In this document: one piece after another, positions 20,485-28,587 of the stretch
Position numbering within the stretch: position 1 is the stretch's first letter
How the letters are laid out: every line of letters begins with the position of its first letter
From: Flavobacterium dauae
GTDB lineage: Bacteria > Bacteroidota > Bacteroidia > Flavobacteriales > Flavobacteriaceae
DNA: 64,000 nt
Assembly: GCF_004151275.2 (NCBI RefSeq)
Contig: NZ_CP130821.1
Span: 1,674,001-1,738,000 of the forward strand
Direction: 5' to 3'
Notes under the pieces: generated by a model
Told to the model about the DNA's origin: nothing
Database searches by the model: none
The model's input: only the letters and a program-made list of their open reading frames with translations
Translations under genes and position numbers: made by a program

Positions 20485-20916
20485 TTAATTTACAGGATAT
20501 CCTTTATCTATCCAATCTATTTTAATATTTTTAGGAATATTTAAAAGTTTAGCGTTTTTATATCCGGCGGCTATTACCGCTTTAAAAGCTGGTCGTATAT
20601 TAGGGCATTTTTCAAAAGGGCAACATCCGCAATACAAAACAACTTCTTTATCTTTTGAAATGTTTTTTAAATATGTTTGTAACTTTTCAATATTTTTAGA
20701 ATCGCTTCCCGCTCCGGCATTGTATGAATTCTTTATTACCGCATCGGGACCAATATTTACAACAACTGTATTTTTCATTTTATTCTGAATAATTCGGTCT
20801 GCCAATGTTTTGGTATTCATTAGTTGTTGCGGTGTCCAAGGATCTGTAAAATTTTGAGCCGTTAACTGGTTTGTAAAACCAATTAACAGCATCAATAAAA
20901 GCATTATTTTCTTCAT
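20485..20916 (-). CDS. secreted rhodanese-like protein with Cys-rich active loop
   Basis: The protein has 143 residues. A signal peptide (1-20, cleaved after LTA) directs it to the periplasm. A rhodanese-type fold is suggested by VVVNIGPDAVIKNSYNAG (about 51-68) and EVVLYCGCCPFEKCPN (91-106). The catalytic loop has C96, C98, C99 and C104 where single-domain rhodaneses normally have one Cys followed by CxxGxR-type residues. This may bind metal or handle persulfide or disulfide. It starts 10 bases after the rho stop and is probably co-transcribed. Confidence 0.8.
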   Translation of the reverse strand: MKKIMLLLMLLIGFTNQLTAQNFTDPWTPQQLMNTKTLADRIIQNKMKNTVVVNIGPDAVIKNSYNAGAGSDSKNIEKLQTYLKNISKDKEVVLYCGCCPFEKCPNIRPAFKAVIAAGYKNAKLLNIPKNIKIDWIDKGYPVN

Positions 20917-20926
20917 TATCTTTAAA

Positions 20927-22570
20927 TTAATCTCGCATACTATTAAAAAACTCTTCGTTTGATTTTGTATTTTTAATGCGATCGTGAATAAATGTAATTG
21001 CTTCCACCGGATTCATATCTGCCAAAATATTTCGTAAAACAAGCATTTTACTGTTTGTAAATCGGTCTTGCAATAAATCATCGCGACGTGTAGATGACGA
21101 CGTTAAATCGACTGCCGGGAAAATACGTTTATTGGCAATTTTACGGTCTAATTGCAATTCCATATTTCCGGTTCCTTTGAACTCCTCAAAAATCACATCG
21201 TCCATTTTAGAACCCGTATCTGTTAAAGCTGTTGCGATAATGGTCAGTGATCCGCCATTTTCTATGTTTCGTGCCGCACCAAAAAAGCGTTTTGGCTTTT
21301 GCAGTGCATTGGCATCTACCCCACCCGACAAGACTCTGCCCGATGCCGGTTGAACCGTATTGTATGCACGTGCCAAACGGGTAATAGAATCTAACAAAAT
21401 AACCACATCGTGTCCACATTCTACCAAGCGTTTTGCTTTTTCCAACACCATATCAGCTAATTCTACGTGGTATCGAGCTTCTTCATCAAACGTTGAAGCA
21501 ACAACCTCTGCACGTACGTTGCGCTGCATATCGGTTACCTCTTCGGGGCGTTCGTCAATCAGCAATACAATTTGGTAAACTTCGGGGTGATTGTCTGCAA
21601 TAGCATTGGCAATTTCTTTCAACATCATTGTTTTACCGGTTTTTGGTTGCGCTACAATCATACCGCGTTGCCCTTTTCCGATGGGTGCAAATAAATCGAT
21701 AATTCGTGTTGAAAGTTTTGAATTGTTGCCCGATAAATTGAATTTATCTTTAGGAAACAACGGAGTTAAGTGTTCAAATGACGGACGGTCGCGTACTTCG
21801 TCAGGTTCGTGCCCGTTGATTTTTGTGATGCGTACTAATGGAAAATGTTGTTCATTACCTTTTGGCGGACGCACAATTCCTTTTATAGTATCGCCTTTTT
21901 TTAATCCAAACAAACGGATTTGTGATTGTGAAATATAAATATCATCAGGCGATTTACGGTAATTGTAATCAGACGAGCGTAAATATCCGTGCGAACCACC
22001 ATCTTTAGGAACTTCTAAAACGCCCTCGCATTCAATAATTCCTTCAAATTCGTAATCAGGATCGCGGTAATTTTGTTTTTTCTGATTTTTATTGCGATTT
22101 TGGTTTTGAGCCGGTTTTTCTACTTCAACCACCGCTATTTCAGCCACTATATCCTTATTTTCCGTTTTATCTGCATCAGCATTTAGTTCTTTTTTAACCT
22201 GTTGAGGATTTGCTGATTTTGATTGATGCTTTTGATTTTTATTGGGTTTGTTATGCTTCTCAACCGTTTCAGCAGATGATTCTTCCGTTTTGATTTCAGA
22301 AATATTGGTTACTGTTTCAGAAAACAAATTTTGATCTCCTGTTTCTTCAGCTAAAGGATTTATGCGTTTTCTCTTTTCTTTTTTTTGTGCAGTATTCGTT
22401 GATGATTGATTTTCAGCTGAAGATTCGTTTTGCTGAAAATTATCCTGCATCTTTAAAATAGTATCAATCAGTTCATCTTTTTTAAGATTAATTTTTTCTA
22501 CACCAATTGTTTTTGCTATTTCTTTAAGTTCGGGCAGTTTCATACCCTTTAACACGTTTTTGTCAAACAT
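20927..22570 (-). CDS. rho: transcription termination factor Rho with disordered insert
   Basis: Rho is the hexameric RNA helicase that ends transcription. The protein is 547 residues, against about 420 in E. coli. Residues 1-43 are the Rho N-terminal helical domain. Residues 45-172 are a Gln/Asn/Lys/Glu-rich low-complexity insert. The RNA-binding cold-shock domain follows (about 173-258, with GYLRS), then the ATPase domain with P-loop VAQPKTGKT (307-315), [25 protein letters not shown] and the Q-loop/secondary RNA site. Long inserts are known in Bacteroidota Rho proteins. The DUF4293 gene is divergent, with about 190 bases between. Confidence 0.97.
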   Translation of the reverse strand: MFDKNVLKGMKLPELKEIAKTIGVEKINLKKDELIDTILKMQDNFQQNESSAENQSSTNTAQKKEKRKRINPLAEETGDQNLFSETVTNISEIKTEESSAETVEKHNKPNKNQKHQSKSANPQQVKKELNADADKTENKDIVAEIAVVEVEKPAQNQNRNKNQKKQNYRDPDYEFEGIIECEGVLEVPKDGGSHGYLRSSDYNYRKSPDDIYISQSQIRLFGLKKGDTIKGIVRPPKGNEQHFPLVRITKINGHEPDEVRDRPSFEHLTPLFPKDKFNLSGNNSKLSTRIIDLFAPIGKGQRGMIVAQPKTGKTMMLKEIANAIADNHPEVYQIVLLIDERPEEVTDMQRNVRAEVVASTFDEEARYHVELADMVLEKAKRLVECGHDVVILLDSITRLARAYNTVQPASGRVLSGGVDANALQKPKRFFGAARNIENGGSLTIIATALTDTGSKMDDVIFEEFKGTGNMELQLDRKIANKRIFPAVDLTSSSTRRDDLLQDRFTNSKMLVLRNILADMNPVEAITFIHDRIKNTKSNEEFFNSMRD

Positions 22571-22733
22571 AAATTGTGACGTTGTTGTTAGATATTATTT
22601 TTTGTGATTGCTTAAAAGAAAGTTATCTGATAAGTTGTACAGAAAGGTCGAACAATGAAGAAGTTACGATTTTCTTCTGCAATATTACACTATTTTTTTT
22701 TAAAATCAATGTTTTTTAATGAAATTTAAGTGT

Positions 22734-22741
22734 TACTTTTG
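22734..22741 (+). promoter_or_regulatory. promoter -7 element for the DUF4293 gene
   Basis: TACTTTTG matches TAnnTTTG and lies 19 bases before the ATG at 22761. The -33 region is weak. Confidence 0.4.
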
Positions 22742-22760
22742 TAAGCAAATCAGAAAAATA

Positions 22761-23171
22761 ATGATTCAAAGAATACAAACCATATACTTAGCGTTGGCGT
22801 TTATTGTTTCAGGTCCATTATCTTTATTTTTTCCGTTATGGAAGGATGTTAAAGGAATTGACTTCCACGTGGGACAAAATACCGTTTACACCCTATTATT
22901 TGGTTTATGTGCCGCATTGAGCATTATTTCGATTTTTTCCTATAAAAAAAGACAAACTCAATTTGTGTATAACAGGTTGAATATGATATTGAACTTTATA
23001 TTACTAGGATTATTTGTGTATCAATCGCTAAATTTATCTGGAGAAACCTTGGTTTCAGAGAAGGGTATTGGGATGTTTCTTCCTATTGTTTCTATCATTT
23101 TGCTGGCATTAGCCAACAAAGCCATAAAGAAGGACGAAGATCTTGTAAAATCTGCTGATCGTATACGATAA
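22761..23171 (+). CDS. DUF4293 membrane protein
   Basis: The protein has 136 residues from the ATG at 22761, chosen because family members begin MIQRIQTIYL. The frame runs 14 codons further upstream but would cross the -7 element. Four hydrophobic segments (about 5-25, 38-58, 70-90, 100-120) and the conserved KSADRIR tail define DUF4293. Function is unknown. The divergent pairing with rho is, as I recall, common in flavobacteria, so it marks a conserved locus. Confidence 0.9.
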   Translation: MIQRIQTIYLALAFIVSGPLSLFFPLWKDVKGIDFHVGQNTVYTLLFGLCAALSIISIFSYKKRQTQFVYNRLNMILNFILLGLFVYQSLNLSGETLVSEKGIGMFLPIVSIILLALANKAIKKDEDLVKSADRIR

Positions 23172-23199
23172 ACCTTTCATCTTAGTTTATTAGTGCGTT

Positions 23200-23229
23200 A
23201 AAAAATCCGACCATTGGTCGGATTTTTTT
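23200..23229. terminator. bidirectional terminator between DUF4293 and sugar dehydrogenase genes
   Basis: A 13-bp stem (AAAAAATCCGACC, loop ATT, complement) with A and T runs on both sides lies between convergent genes. Confidence 0.85.
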
Positions 23230-23243
23230 GATTTAACAGTTTC

Positions 23244-24470
23244 CTAATTTTTAGAAATCCTATAAATTTTACCGCTGTCGGTAACCGCATATAAAGATTG
23301 ATTGGGGTGTTGACCTAACACATCGCGGAAACGTTCGTTTTTATCAGCTAACAAACGTTCTTCTCCTTTTACCCTGTTATTTTCAATGACCAATCTAATA
23401 ATATGTTGCCCGCTTAAGGCCCCTAAAAATAAATTATGCTGCCATTCGGGTATTGCTGTACCGGTATAAAAATCAATTCCGCTTGGCGAAACCGACGGAT
23501 CCCAATAATAAACAGGTTGCTCCATACCCTCTTTCTGGGTAATGCCCTCACCTATTTCTTCGCCGCTGTATTCTAATCCGTACGTTATAACCGGCCAACC
23601 GTAGTTTTTACCGGCTTCTATAAAATTAATTTCGTCTCCGCCTTTTGCTCCAAATTCAGCTTCCCAAAGTTGTTTGGTAACTGGGTGAAATGCCAACCCT
23701 TGCGGATTTCTATGACCGTAAGAATAAATTTCGGGGTTTGCGTTGGCTTCCGATATAAAAGGATTTGACGCAACCGGCTGCCCGTTTGTAGTAATCCGGA
23801 TAATTTTTCCCAAAGCAGCATCTAATTGTTGTGCTTGTGGTCGTGTTGCCAAATCAGATCTTTCACCGGTACTTACATATAGATTTCCTGTATCGTCAAA
23901 CGCCAATCGACTGCCATAATGCAGACTACCATTATATGATGGTTCGGCTCGATAAATCACCGTAGAACCCTCAATTGATTGTTCATCAGCTGACAACCTT
24001 CCTTTAGCAACCGAGGTTAAATTGCCATTTCCATAGGGTTCAGAAAACGACCAATAAAGCATTCTGTTCGACTCAAAAGCAGGATCTAAAGCAACATCTA
24101 ACATACCACCCTGACCACCATCATCAACCACAGGAAAACCATCTACCTTTGATAAAAACGTACCTGTTTCGGAAAAAATCTGCATATATCCTGATTTTTC
24201 GGTAACCAATAAATTTCCGTTTGGCATATTTACAATTGCCCAAGGGCGACCAATGTTAGAAGCAATTACTTCAATTTTAAGTTGAGTTTGCGTTTTTACG
24301 CTTCCAATTCGGGTTTGTCCTTCAAATGCCGGTTTATAACTTGTATTGGGTGGCAAAGTTTCAACAGGATCACCTGTTTGGATTGGTTCTTCAATTGGAT
24401 CACTGGTATCATTGCAAGAGAAGATTCCGGCTAAAACAAAGATCGGAATAAAACAAAAATTCTTTTTCAT
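23244..24470 (-). CDS. PQQ-dependent sugar dehydrogenase-like lipoprotein (GSDH family)
   Basis: The protein has 408 residues. A lipoprotein signal ends at C19 (GIFSC). The remaining sequence is a six-bladed propeller of the glucose/sorbosone dehydrogenase family: RPWAIVNMPNGNLLVTEK (about 76-93), GGQGGMLDVALDP (about 120-132), SLHYGSRLAFD, YSYGHRNPQGLAFHP and EFGAKGGDEIN, ending in a SGKIYRIS blade. Family members oxidise aldoses using PQQ and calcium in the periplasm; many homologues have not been tested, and no PQQ synthesis gene is in this window. It is a single gene divergent from fabV. Confidence 0.88.
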   Translation of the reverse strand: MKKNFCFIPIFVLAGIFSCNDTSDPIEEPIQTGDPVETLPPNTSYKPAFEGQTRIGSVKTQTQLKIEVIASNIGRPWAIVNMPNGNLLVTEKSGYMQIFSETGTFLSKVDGFPVVDDGGQGGMLDVALDPAFESNRMLYWSFSEPYGNGNLTSVAKGRLSADEQSIEGSTVIYRAEPSYNGSLHYGSRLAFDDTGNLYVSTGERSDLATRPQAQQLDAALGKIIRITTNGQPVASNPFISEANANPEIYSYGHRNPQGLAFHPVTKQLWEAEFGAKGGDEINFIEAGKNYGWPVITYGLEYSGEEIGEGITQKEGMEQPVYYWDPSVSPSGIDFYTGTAIPEWQHNLFLGALSGQHIIRLVIENNRVKGEERLLADKNERFRDVLGQHPNQSLYAVTDSGKIYRISKN

Positions 24471-24686
24471 AGCTAAAAAAATTACAATTATTCAGTCTTA
24501 AATTTACAAAATAATATTACAAACAGCTTATTTTTAATTTATTAGTTCCAAAAAAGTTAAAAAGAATCAGTAAATTCAATTTATTTTCGCATTGATGTTT
24601 CTAATAAAAATATAATTTTAAAATATTATTTAAATGGTTAAATTTGGTCTTTCAAACAATGACAATATAAATTAAAATATAACAAG

Positions 24687-25883
24687 ATGATTATTAAACC
24701 AAGAACAAGAGGCTTTATCTGTTTAACATCGCATCCCGATGGAACGGCTGTGAACATTAAAAATCAAATTGAATATGTTAAATCACAGGGAGAAATAAAA
24801 AACGGACCAAAAAAAGTTTTAGTAATTGGTGCTTCTACAGGTTTTGGAATTTCATCAAGAATAGCTGCTGCTTTTGGTTCTGATGCAGCAACAATTGGCG
24901 TTTTCTTTGAAAAACCAGCCGCAGAAGGCAAACCCGGAACTGCCGGTTGGTACAATTCTGCCGCTTTTGAAAAAGAAGCTCAGGCTGCCGGTTTATATGC
25001 AAAATCTATTAACGGCGATGCTTTTTCAGATGAAATCAAACAACAAACCATTGATTTAATTAAAAAAGATTTAGGAACCGTTGATTTGGTTGTTTACAGT
25101 TTGGCATCTCCTCGCAGAACACACCCAAAAACCGGCGTGGCTTACGCATCGGTCTTAAAACCAATTGGTCAGCCATTTTCTAACAAAACAGTAGATTTTC
25201 ATACAGGCGTGGTTTCTGATATTACCATAAATCCTATCGACAGCCAAGAAGATATCGACAATACCATTGCGGTAATGGGCGGTGAAGATTGGAAATTTTG
25301 GATGGAAGATTTACAAAAAGCAGGTGTTTTGGCAAATGGTGTTAAAACGGTGGCGTACTCATATATTGGCCCTGAATTAACATTCCCTATTTACCGAAAC
25401 GGAACTATTGGTCAGGCAAAAAATGATTTAGAAGCAACTGCATCAACCATTAGTTCTATCTTAAAAAATGTGAATGGCGAAGCGTATGTCTCTGTCAATA
25501 AAGCATTGGTAACGCAATCAAGCTCTGCAATTCCGGTTGTTCCTCTTTATATCTCGTTGTTATATAAAGTGATGAAAGAGAAAGGTATTCACGAAGGAAC
25601 TATTGAACAAATGTATCGTTTATTTAACGAACGTTTATATACTGAAAACGGAGAAATTCCATTGGATACCGAAGGTAGAATTAGAATCGATGATTTAGAA
25701 ATGCGCGAAGACGTTCAGCAAGAAGTGGATAAGTTATGGAAAGAAGCTACGACTGAAAATTTAGAACAAATTTCGGATATTAAAGGATATAGAGATGATT
25801 TCTTTAATTTATTCGGTTTTAATTTTGATGAAATTAATTACGATGCCGAAACCAATGAAGTTGTTAACGTACCAAGTATTTAA
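24687..25883 (+). CDS. fabV: enoyl-[acyl-carrier-protein] reductase / trans-2-enoyl-CoA reductase FabV
   Basis: The enzyme does the last reduction in each round of fatty acid elongation using NADH. The 398 residues match FabV, which is longer than FabI. The start MIIKPRTRGFICLTSHP, the nucleotide-binding motif GASTGFG (48-54) and the extended active site Y236-x8-K245 (PIYRNGTIGQAK) are diagnostic. FabV is generally resistant to triclosan. A TAAATTTG -7-like element lies at 24639-24646. It is followed by a long palindrome at 25898. Confidence 0.96.
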   Translation: MIIKPRTRGFICLTSHPDGTAVNIKNQIEYVKSQGEIKNGPKKVLVIGASTGFGISSRIAAAFGSDAATIGVFFEKPAAEGKPGTAGWYNSAAFEKEAQAAGLYAKSINGDAFSDEIKQQTIDLIKKDLGTVDLVVYSLASPRRTHPKTGVAYASVLKPIGQPFSNKTVDFHTGVVSDITINPIDSQEDIDNTIAVMGGEDWKFWMEDLQKAGVLANGVKTVAYSYIGPELTFPIYRNGTIGQAKNDLEATASTISSILKNVNGEAYVSVNKALVTQSSSAIPVVPLYISLLYKVMKEKGIHEGTIEQMYRLFNERLYTENGEIPLDTEGRIRIDDLEMREDVQQEVDKLWKEATTENLEQISDIKGYRDDFFNLFGFNFDEINYDAETNEVVNVPSI

Positions 25884-25897
25884 ATAGCATTTATTTT

Positions 25898-25935
25898 ATA
25901 ACACAATCCCGATCAGTTGATCGGGATTGTGTTAT
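25898..25935 (+). terminator. long hairpin downstream of fabV
   Basis: An 18-bp perfect stem (ATAACACAATCCCGATCA and complement) with a 2-base loop lies 14 bases after the fabV stop. The T-run is weak (GATTTT), so it could be a terminator or a REP-like palindrome. Confidence 0.65.
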
Positions 25936-26017
25936 GATTTTCATACAGTGATTAAAGCTATCATTTTACTACTTTTAAGATTATTACGAAGCTTATAAAA
26001 ACTAAAATTATTAAAGT

Positions 26018-26113
26018 TTCCGTCAGTTCTAGCTTGTCGAGAACTTATAATTGAAAGACTTCTTGATACGATTTTTCTTCATTTTATTACGAAAACTCTA
26101 CTCGAAGTGACGA
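26018..26113. repeat. dispersed extragenic repeat, copy 1
   Basis: CGTCAGTTCTAGCTTGTCGA and the next 12 bases match 60627-60658 at 31 of 32 positions. Both copies end about 60 bases later in a TCGAA(A)GTGACG motif. It is non-coding and fills the gap between fabV and the TonB-like gene. Confidence 0.75.
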
Positions 26114-26123
26114 GTATTAACAA

Positions 26124-26152
26124 AAAACCTCAAACATAACATTTGAGGTTTT
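26124..26152 (-). terminator. terminator of the TonB-like gene
   Basis: AAAACCTCAAA, a 7-base loop and its complement form an 11-bp stem 7 bases after the stop, with a U-tract on the minus strand. Confidence 0.8.
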
Positions 26153-26158
26153 ATATTT

Positions 26159-27040
26159 TTAATTCAGTTTAAAGTTGTAAACAATACTTCCAATCTGTTC
26201 TGCAGATGCAGATGCTTTTGGTTCCCATTTGGTACGCATTGCGGCATCTTTTGCAATATTTTTTAAACAGCTTGAACTATTTGTAGTTCCTTTAATTCCC
26301 GGTGTTGCGCTAATTACATTTCCGTTTCTGTCAACCACTACACGAACTACGATTGTTCCTGCTTCGTTACAGTTGTTTTGTGGTGTAGGGCGTGATGTCG
26401 CTTTTCTGCCCGATAACGAATAACCGTTTCCGCCACCTGTTCCAGATCCCGATCCAGCTCCGATTCCCGTACCATTCCCAGTTCCGTGACCGCCGCCTGT
26501 TCCACCACCAGAACCACCGTCGCCATAATAATTGTTAGAATTTAACGATCCGTCTTTTCTTCCTTTATTACCTGCAACGCCGTCATCGCCATCTCCACCA
26601 GATTTATTTCCGTTCAAGCTTGATGCTGCATTCTTAACAAAATCGGAAACCTGACGCGTTTTTGGTTGTTCTTTCACAGGTTTTGTAATGGTTTTAGGTT
26701 TATCTTTTGTAGTAGTTGTTTTTTTAACCACTGTGTAATCACGAACGTCTTTAGTGTTTTCTTGTGCTAAAATTTCTTCTTCAACTTCGGGTTCACGAGC
26801 TGCTGCCGATTTTTTATTGGCTTCGGTAACATTTAATACTTCGCTTGTAAAATCGGAACCCATACCCAAATCGCTGTCGCCGAAATTAATTTCGACTCCG
26901 CCACCGCCACCGCCTGCTAATTCAGATATATCAACAGAATTTGCAAAACGTATAAATATCAAAATCATTAACAAAACTCCAACTACTGCTGCTGTAACTG
27001 CCATTGATTTTTTTTCTTCGTTTGTAAACTGCATCATCAT
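26159..27040 (-). CDS. TonB-family energy transducer, Gly-rich
   Basis: The protein has 293 residues. One N-terminal membrane helix (14-31) is followed by GGGGGG (43-48) and the INFGDSDLG motif, an acidic/Lys-Pro linker (75-140), a Gly/Ser/Asn-rich spacer (about 148-205) and a TonB C-terminal domain (about 225-293: GTIVVRVVVDRNGNV, CLKNIAKDAAMRTKWEP). TonB-like proteins carry proton-motive energy to outer membrane receptors. They normally work with ExbB and ExbD, which are not adjacent here. Three ATG codons in a row make the exact start ambiguous by two residues. Two Cys in the C-terminal domain could form a disulfide. Confidence 0.9.
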   Translation of the reverse strand: MMMQFTNEEKKSMAVTAAVVGVLLMILIFIRFANSVDISELAGGGGGGVEINFGDSDLGMGSDFTSEVLNVTEANKKSAAAREPEVEEEILAQENTKDVRDYTVVKKTTTTKDKPKTITKPVKEQPKTRQVSDFVKNAASSLNGNKSGGDGDDGVAGNKGRKDGSLNSNNYYGDGGSGGGTGGGHGTGNGTGIGAGSGSGTGGGNGYSLSGRKATSRPTPQNNCNEAGTIVVRVVVDRNGNVISATPGIKGTTNSSSCLKNIAKDAAMRTKWEPKASASAEQIGSIVYNFKLN

Positions 27041-27093
27041 ATTTTCTAATAAAGCTTAAATTTTAGGTAAATATACATTTTTTATTTAGTTGT

Positions 27094-27123
27094 ATAAAAA
27101 AAGCAAGTATTTCTACTTGCTTT
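27094..27123 (-). terminator. terminator of the glutamate-type dehydrogenase gene
   Basis: AAAGCAAGTA, loop TTTC and complement, followed on the minus strand by seven T, lie 21 bases after the stop. This separates gdh transcription from the TonB-like gene. Confidence 0.85.
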
Positions 27124-27144
27124 AATATGTATATTGAATTGAAA

Positions 27145-28371
27145 CTACACTAATTGTTTTAAAGCGGTTTCAAAAGCTGCTGCAGAAATATCTGTTTTAG
27201 ATGAATTCAACGCGTGTGCTTTTTCTAATGCTTTTTTAATGGTGTTTGAGGTATCTTCGAAAACTTTGGCATCGTTCATTGGAACTCTGTTTTCCATAAA
27301 GTAAGCAAAAACGCGTGCCATACCACAGTTTGAAATAAAATCTGGAATTAAACTGATTTTAGAATCAACATATTCCATAATTGGACCGAAGAAAATTTCT
27401 TTATCTGCAAACGGAACGTTCGCTCCGCAAGAAATAACTTCTAATCCGGCATTAATCATTGCATCAACCTGTTCTTTTGTAATTAAACGAGAAGCTGCAC
27501 AAGGTGCGAATACTTCTGCACCCATACTCCAGATTTTCTCATTAATTTCTGCAAACGGAATCATATTATCTGCAACCAAGGTATTTCCGTTTTTGTTTAA
27601 GAATAACGTTTTAATTTCTTCAAAAGAATATCCTTCGGCTTTCATAATTCCGCCGTCGCGGTCAATAATACCAACAACTTTAGCACCCATTTGTGCAAAG
27701 TAATAAGCTGCTGCTGCACCTACGTTACCAAAACCTTGAACAATTACTTTTTTACCGCTTACGTTACCGCCGTAAATAGTGTAGTAATGATTTACCGCTT
27801 CGGCAACACCGTAACCTGTAATTAAATCGGCGACCGTAATTTTTTTAGCAACATCTGGCGTGTACGCAGGATTTACAACTTCCATTAAAACCCCTTGACG
27901 CAACTGACCAATACGGTTAATTTTTTCTGCTTCGGTTGGTTTAAAATGTCCGTTAAACACACCTTCTTGCGGATGCCATAAACCACAATCTTCGGTCATT
28001 GGAATTACTTCGTGAATTTCATCAACATTTAAATCGCCACCTGTACCATAATAATTTTTCAATAAAGGAAAAACCGCTTTGTACCAACGACGTAAAACGC
28101 CCTCTTTACGCGGGTCGGCAGGATCGAAATTAATACCCGATTTTGCACCACCAATAGCCGGACCTGCAACGGTAAATTTCACTTCCATAGTTTTAGCCAA
28201 AGACAAAACCTCATTCATATCCAATCCTTTACGCATACGTGTACCACCACCGGCAGCACCGCCACGTAATGAATTAATTACCGTCCACCCTTCTGCTTCT
28301 GTTTCAGAATCAGACCAATGAAAAACAACTTCTGGTTTTTTATCTTCGAACTTTTTTAATAAATCTTTCAT
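27145..28371 (-). CDS. Glu/Leu/Phe/Val dehydrogenase family protein
   Basis: The protein has 408 residues. The N-terminal dimerisation domain holds GGGTRMRKGL (41-50), K65 and the PAIGGAKSGI motif (71-80) with the catalytic K77, plus YYGTGGDLNVDE. The Rossmann domain has VQGFGNVGAAAA (near 212). Family members deaminate amino acids with NAD(P). This form, with long ISNCGMARVFAYF near the C-terminus, is common in Bacteroidota; whether glutamate or a branched-chain amino acid is the substrate is not clear from sequence. It has its own promoter (28399-28429) and terminator. Confidence 0.92.
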   Translation of the reverse strand: MKDLLKKFEDKKPEVVFHWSDSETEAEGWTVINSLRGGAAGGGTRMRKGLDMNEVLSLAKTMEVKFTVAGPAIGGAKSGINFDPADPRKEGVLRRWYKAVFPLLKNYYGTGGDLNVDEIHEVIPMTEDCGLWHPQEGVFNGHFKPTEAEKINRIGQLRQGVLMEVVNPAYTPDVAKKITVADLITGYGVAEAVNHYYTIYGGNVSGKKVIVQGFGNVGAAAAYYFAQMGAKVVGIIDRDGGIMKAEGYSFEEIKTLFLNKNGNTLVADNMIPFAEINEKIWSMGAEVFAPCAASRLITKEQVDAMINAGLEVISCGANVPFADKEIFFGPIMEYVDSKISLIPDFISNCGMARVFAYFMENRVPMNDAKVFEDTSNTIKKALEKAHALNSSKTDISAAAFETALKQLV

Positions 28372-28398
28372 TATATTGATTACTTTTTATTTTCTGCA

Positions 28399-28429
28399 CA
28401 AATATAATCGTTTCATTATCATTTAGCAA
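28399..28429 (-). promoter_or_regulatory. promoter of the glutamate-type dehydrogenase gene
   Basis: On the minus strand TTG (28429-28427), a 20-base spacer and TATATTTG (28406-28399) match the Bacteroidota consensus, 28 bases before the start codon. Confidence 0.75.
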
Positions 28430-28471
28430 TTACTTCATTAATATTTCAGTAAGGGCAACGCTTTAAACAAC

Positions 28472-28498
28472 AAAAATCCTTTGCTTTTGCAAAGGATT
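28472..28498 (-). terminator. terminator of anmK or of the candidate small RNA
   Basis: AATCCTTTGC, loop TTTT and complement form a 10-bp stem. On the minus strand TTTTTG follows. It lies about 90 bases after the anmK stop, an unusual distance. Confidence 0.75.
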
Positions 28499-28541
28499 AA
28501 TGAATAACAAATTAAAAATTCTTTTTTATGACAAAAAATTA
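28472..28541 (-). ncRNA. candidate small RNA between anmK and gdh
   Basis: A consensus promoter (28548-28578) points into a 70-nt stretch that ends in an intrinsic terminator (28475-28498 with a T-run). Nothing on this strand between them is a plausible gene. The only frame, starting at 28545, runs through the terminator stem. I infer a short AU-rich transcript with a 3-prime hairpin. It could also be the leftover of a duplicated promoter. Confidence 0.35.
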
Positions 28542-28547
28542 CCATAT

Positions 28548-28578
28548 CAAAGATAACCTTTTTTTATTTCAATACAAA
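28548..28578 (-). promoter_or_regulatory. promoter of the candidate small RNA
   Basis: The minus strand has TTTG (28578-28575), a 19-base spacer and TATCTTTG (28555-28548): ideal Bacteroidota consensus and spacing. It begins 10 bases after the anmK stop and is not followed by an ORF before a terminator. Confidence 0.6.
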
Positions 28579-28587
28579 TTTTTAACA

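Noticed and set aside
26754..27059. A 101-codon frame opposite the TonB-like gene
   Set aside because: It is antisense to the Gly-rich and linker regions of a well-supported gene and has low-complexity composition.
28470..28545. A leaderless frame starting at 28545 on the minus strand (MVIFCHKKEF...)
   Set aside because: It runs straight through the terminator hairpin and has no family or coding bias, so I treat the stretch as a possible RNA gene.
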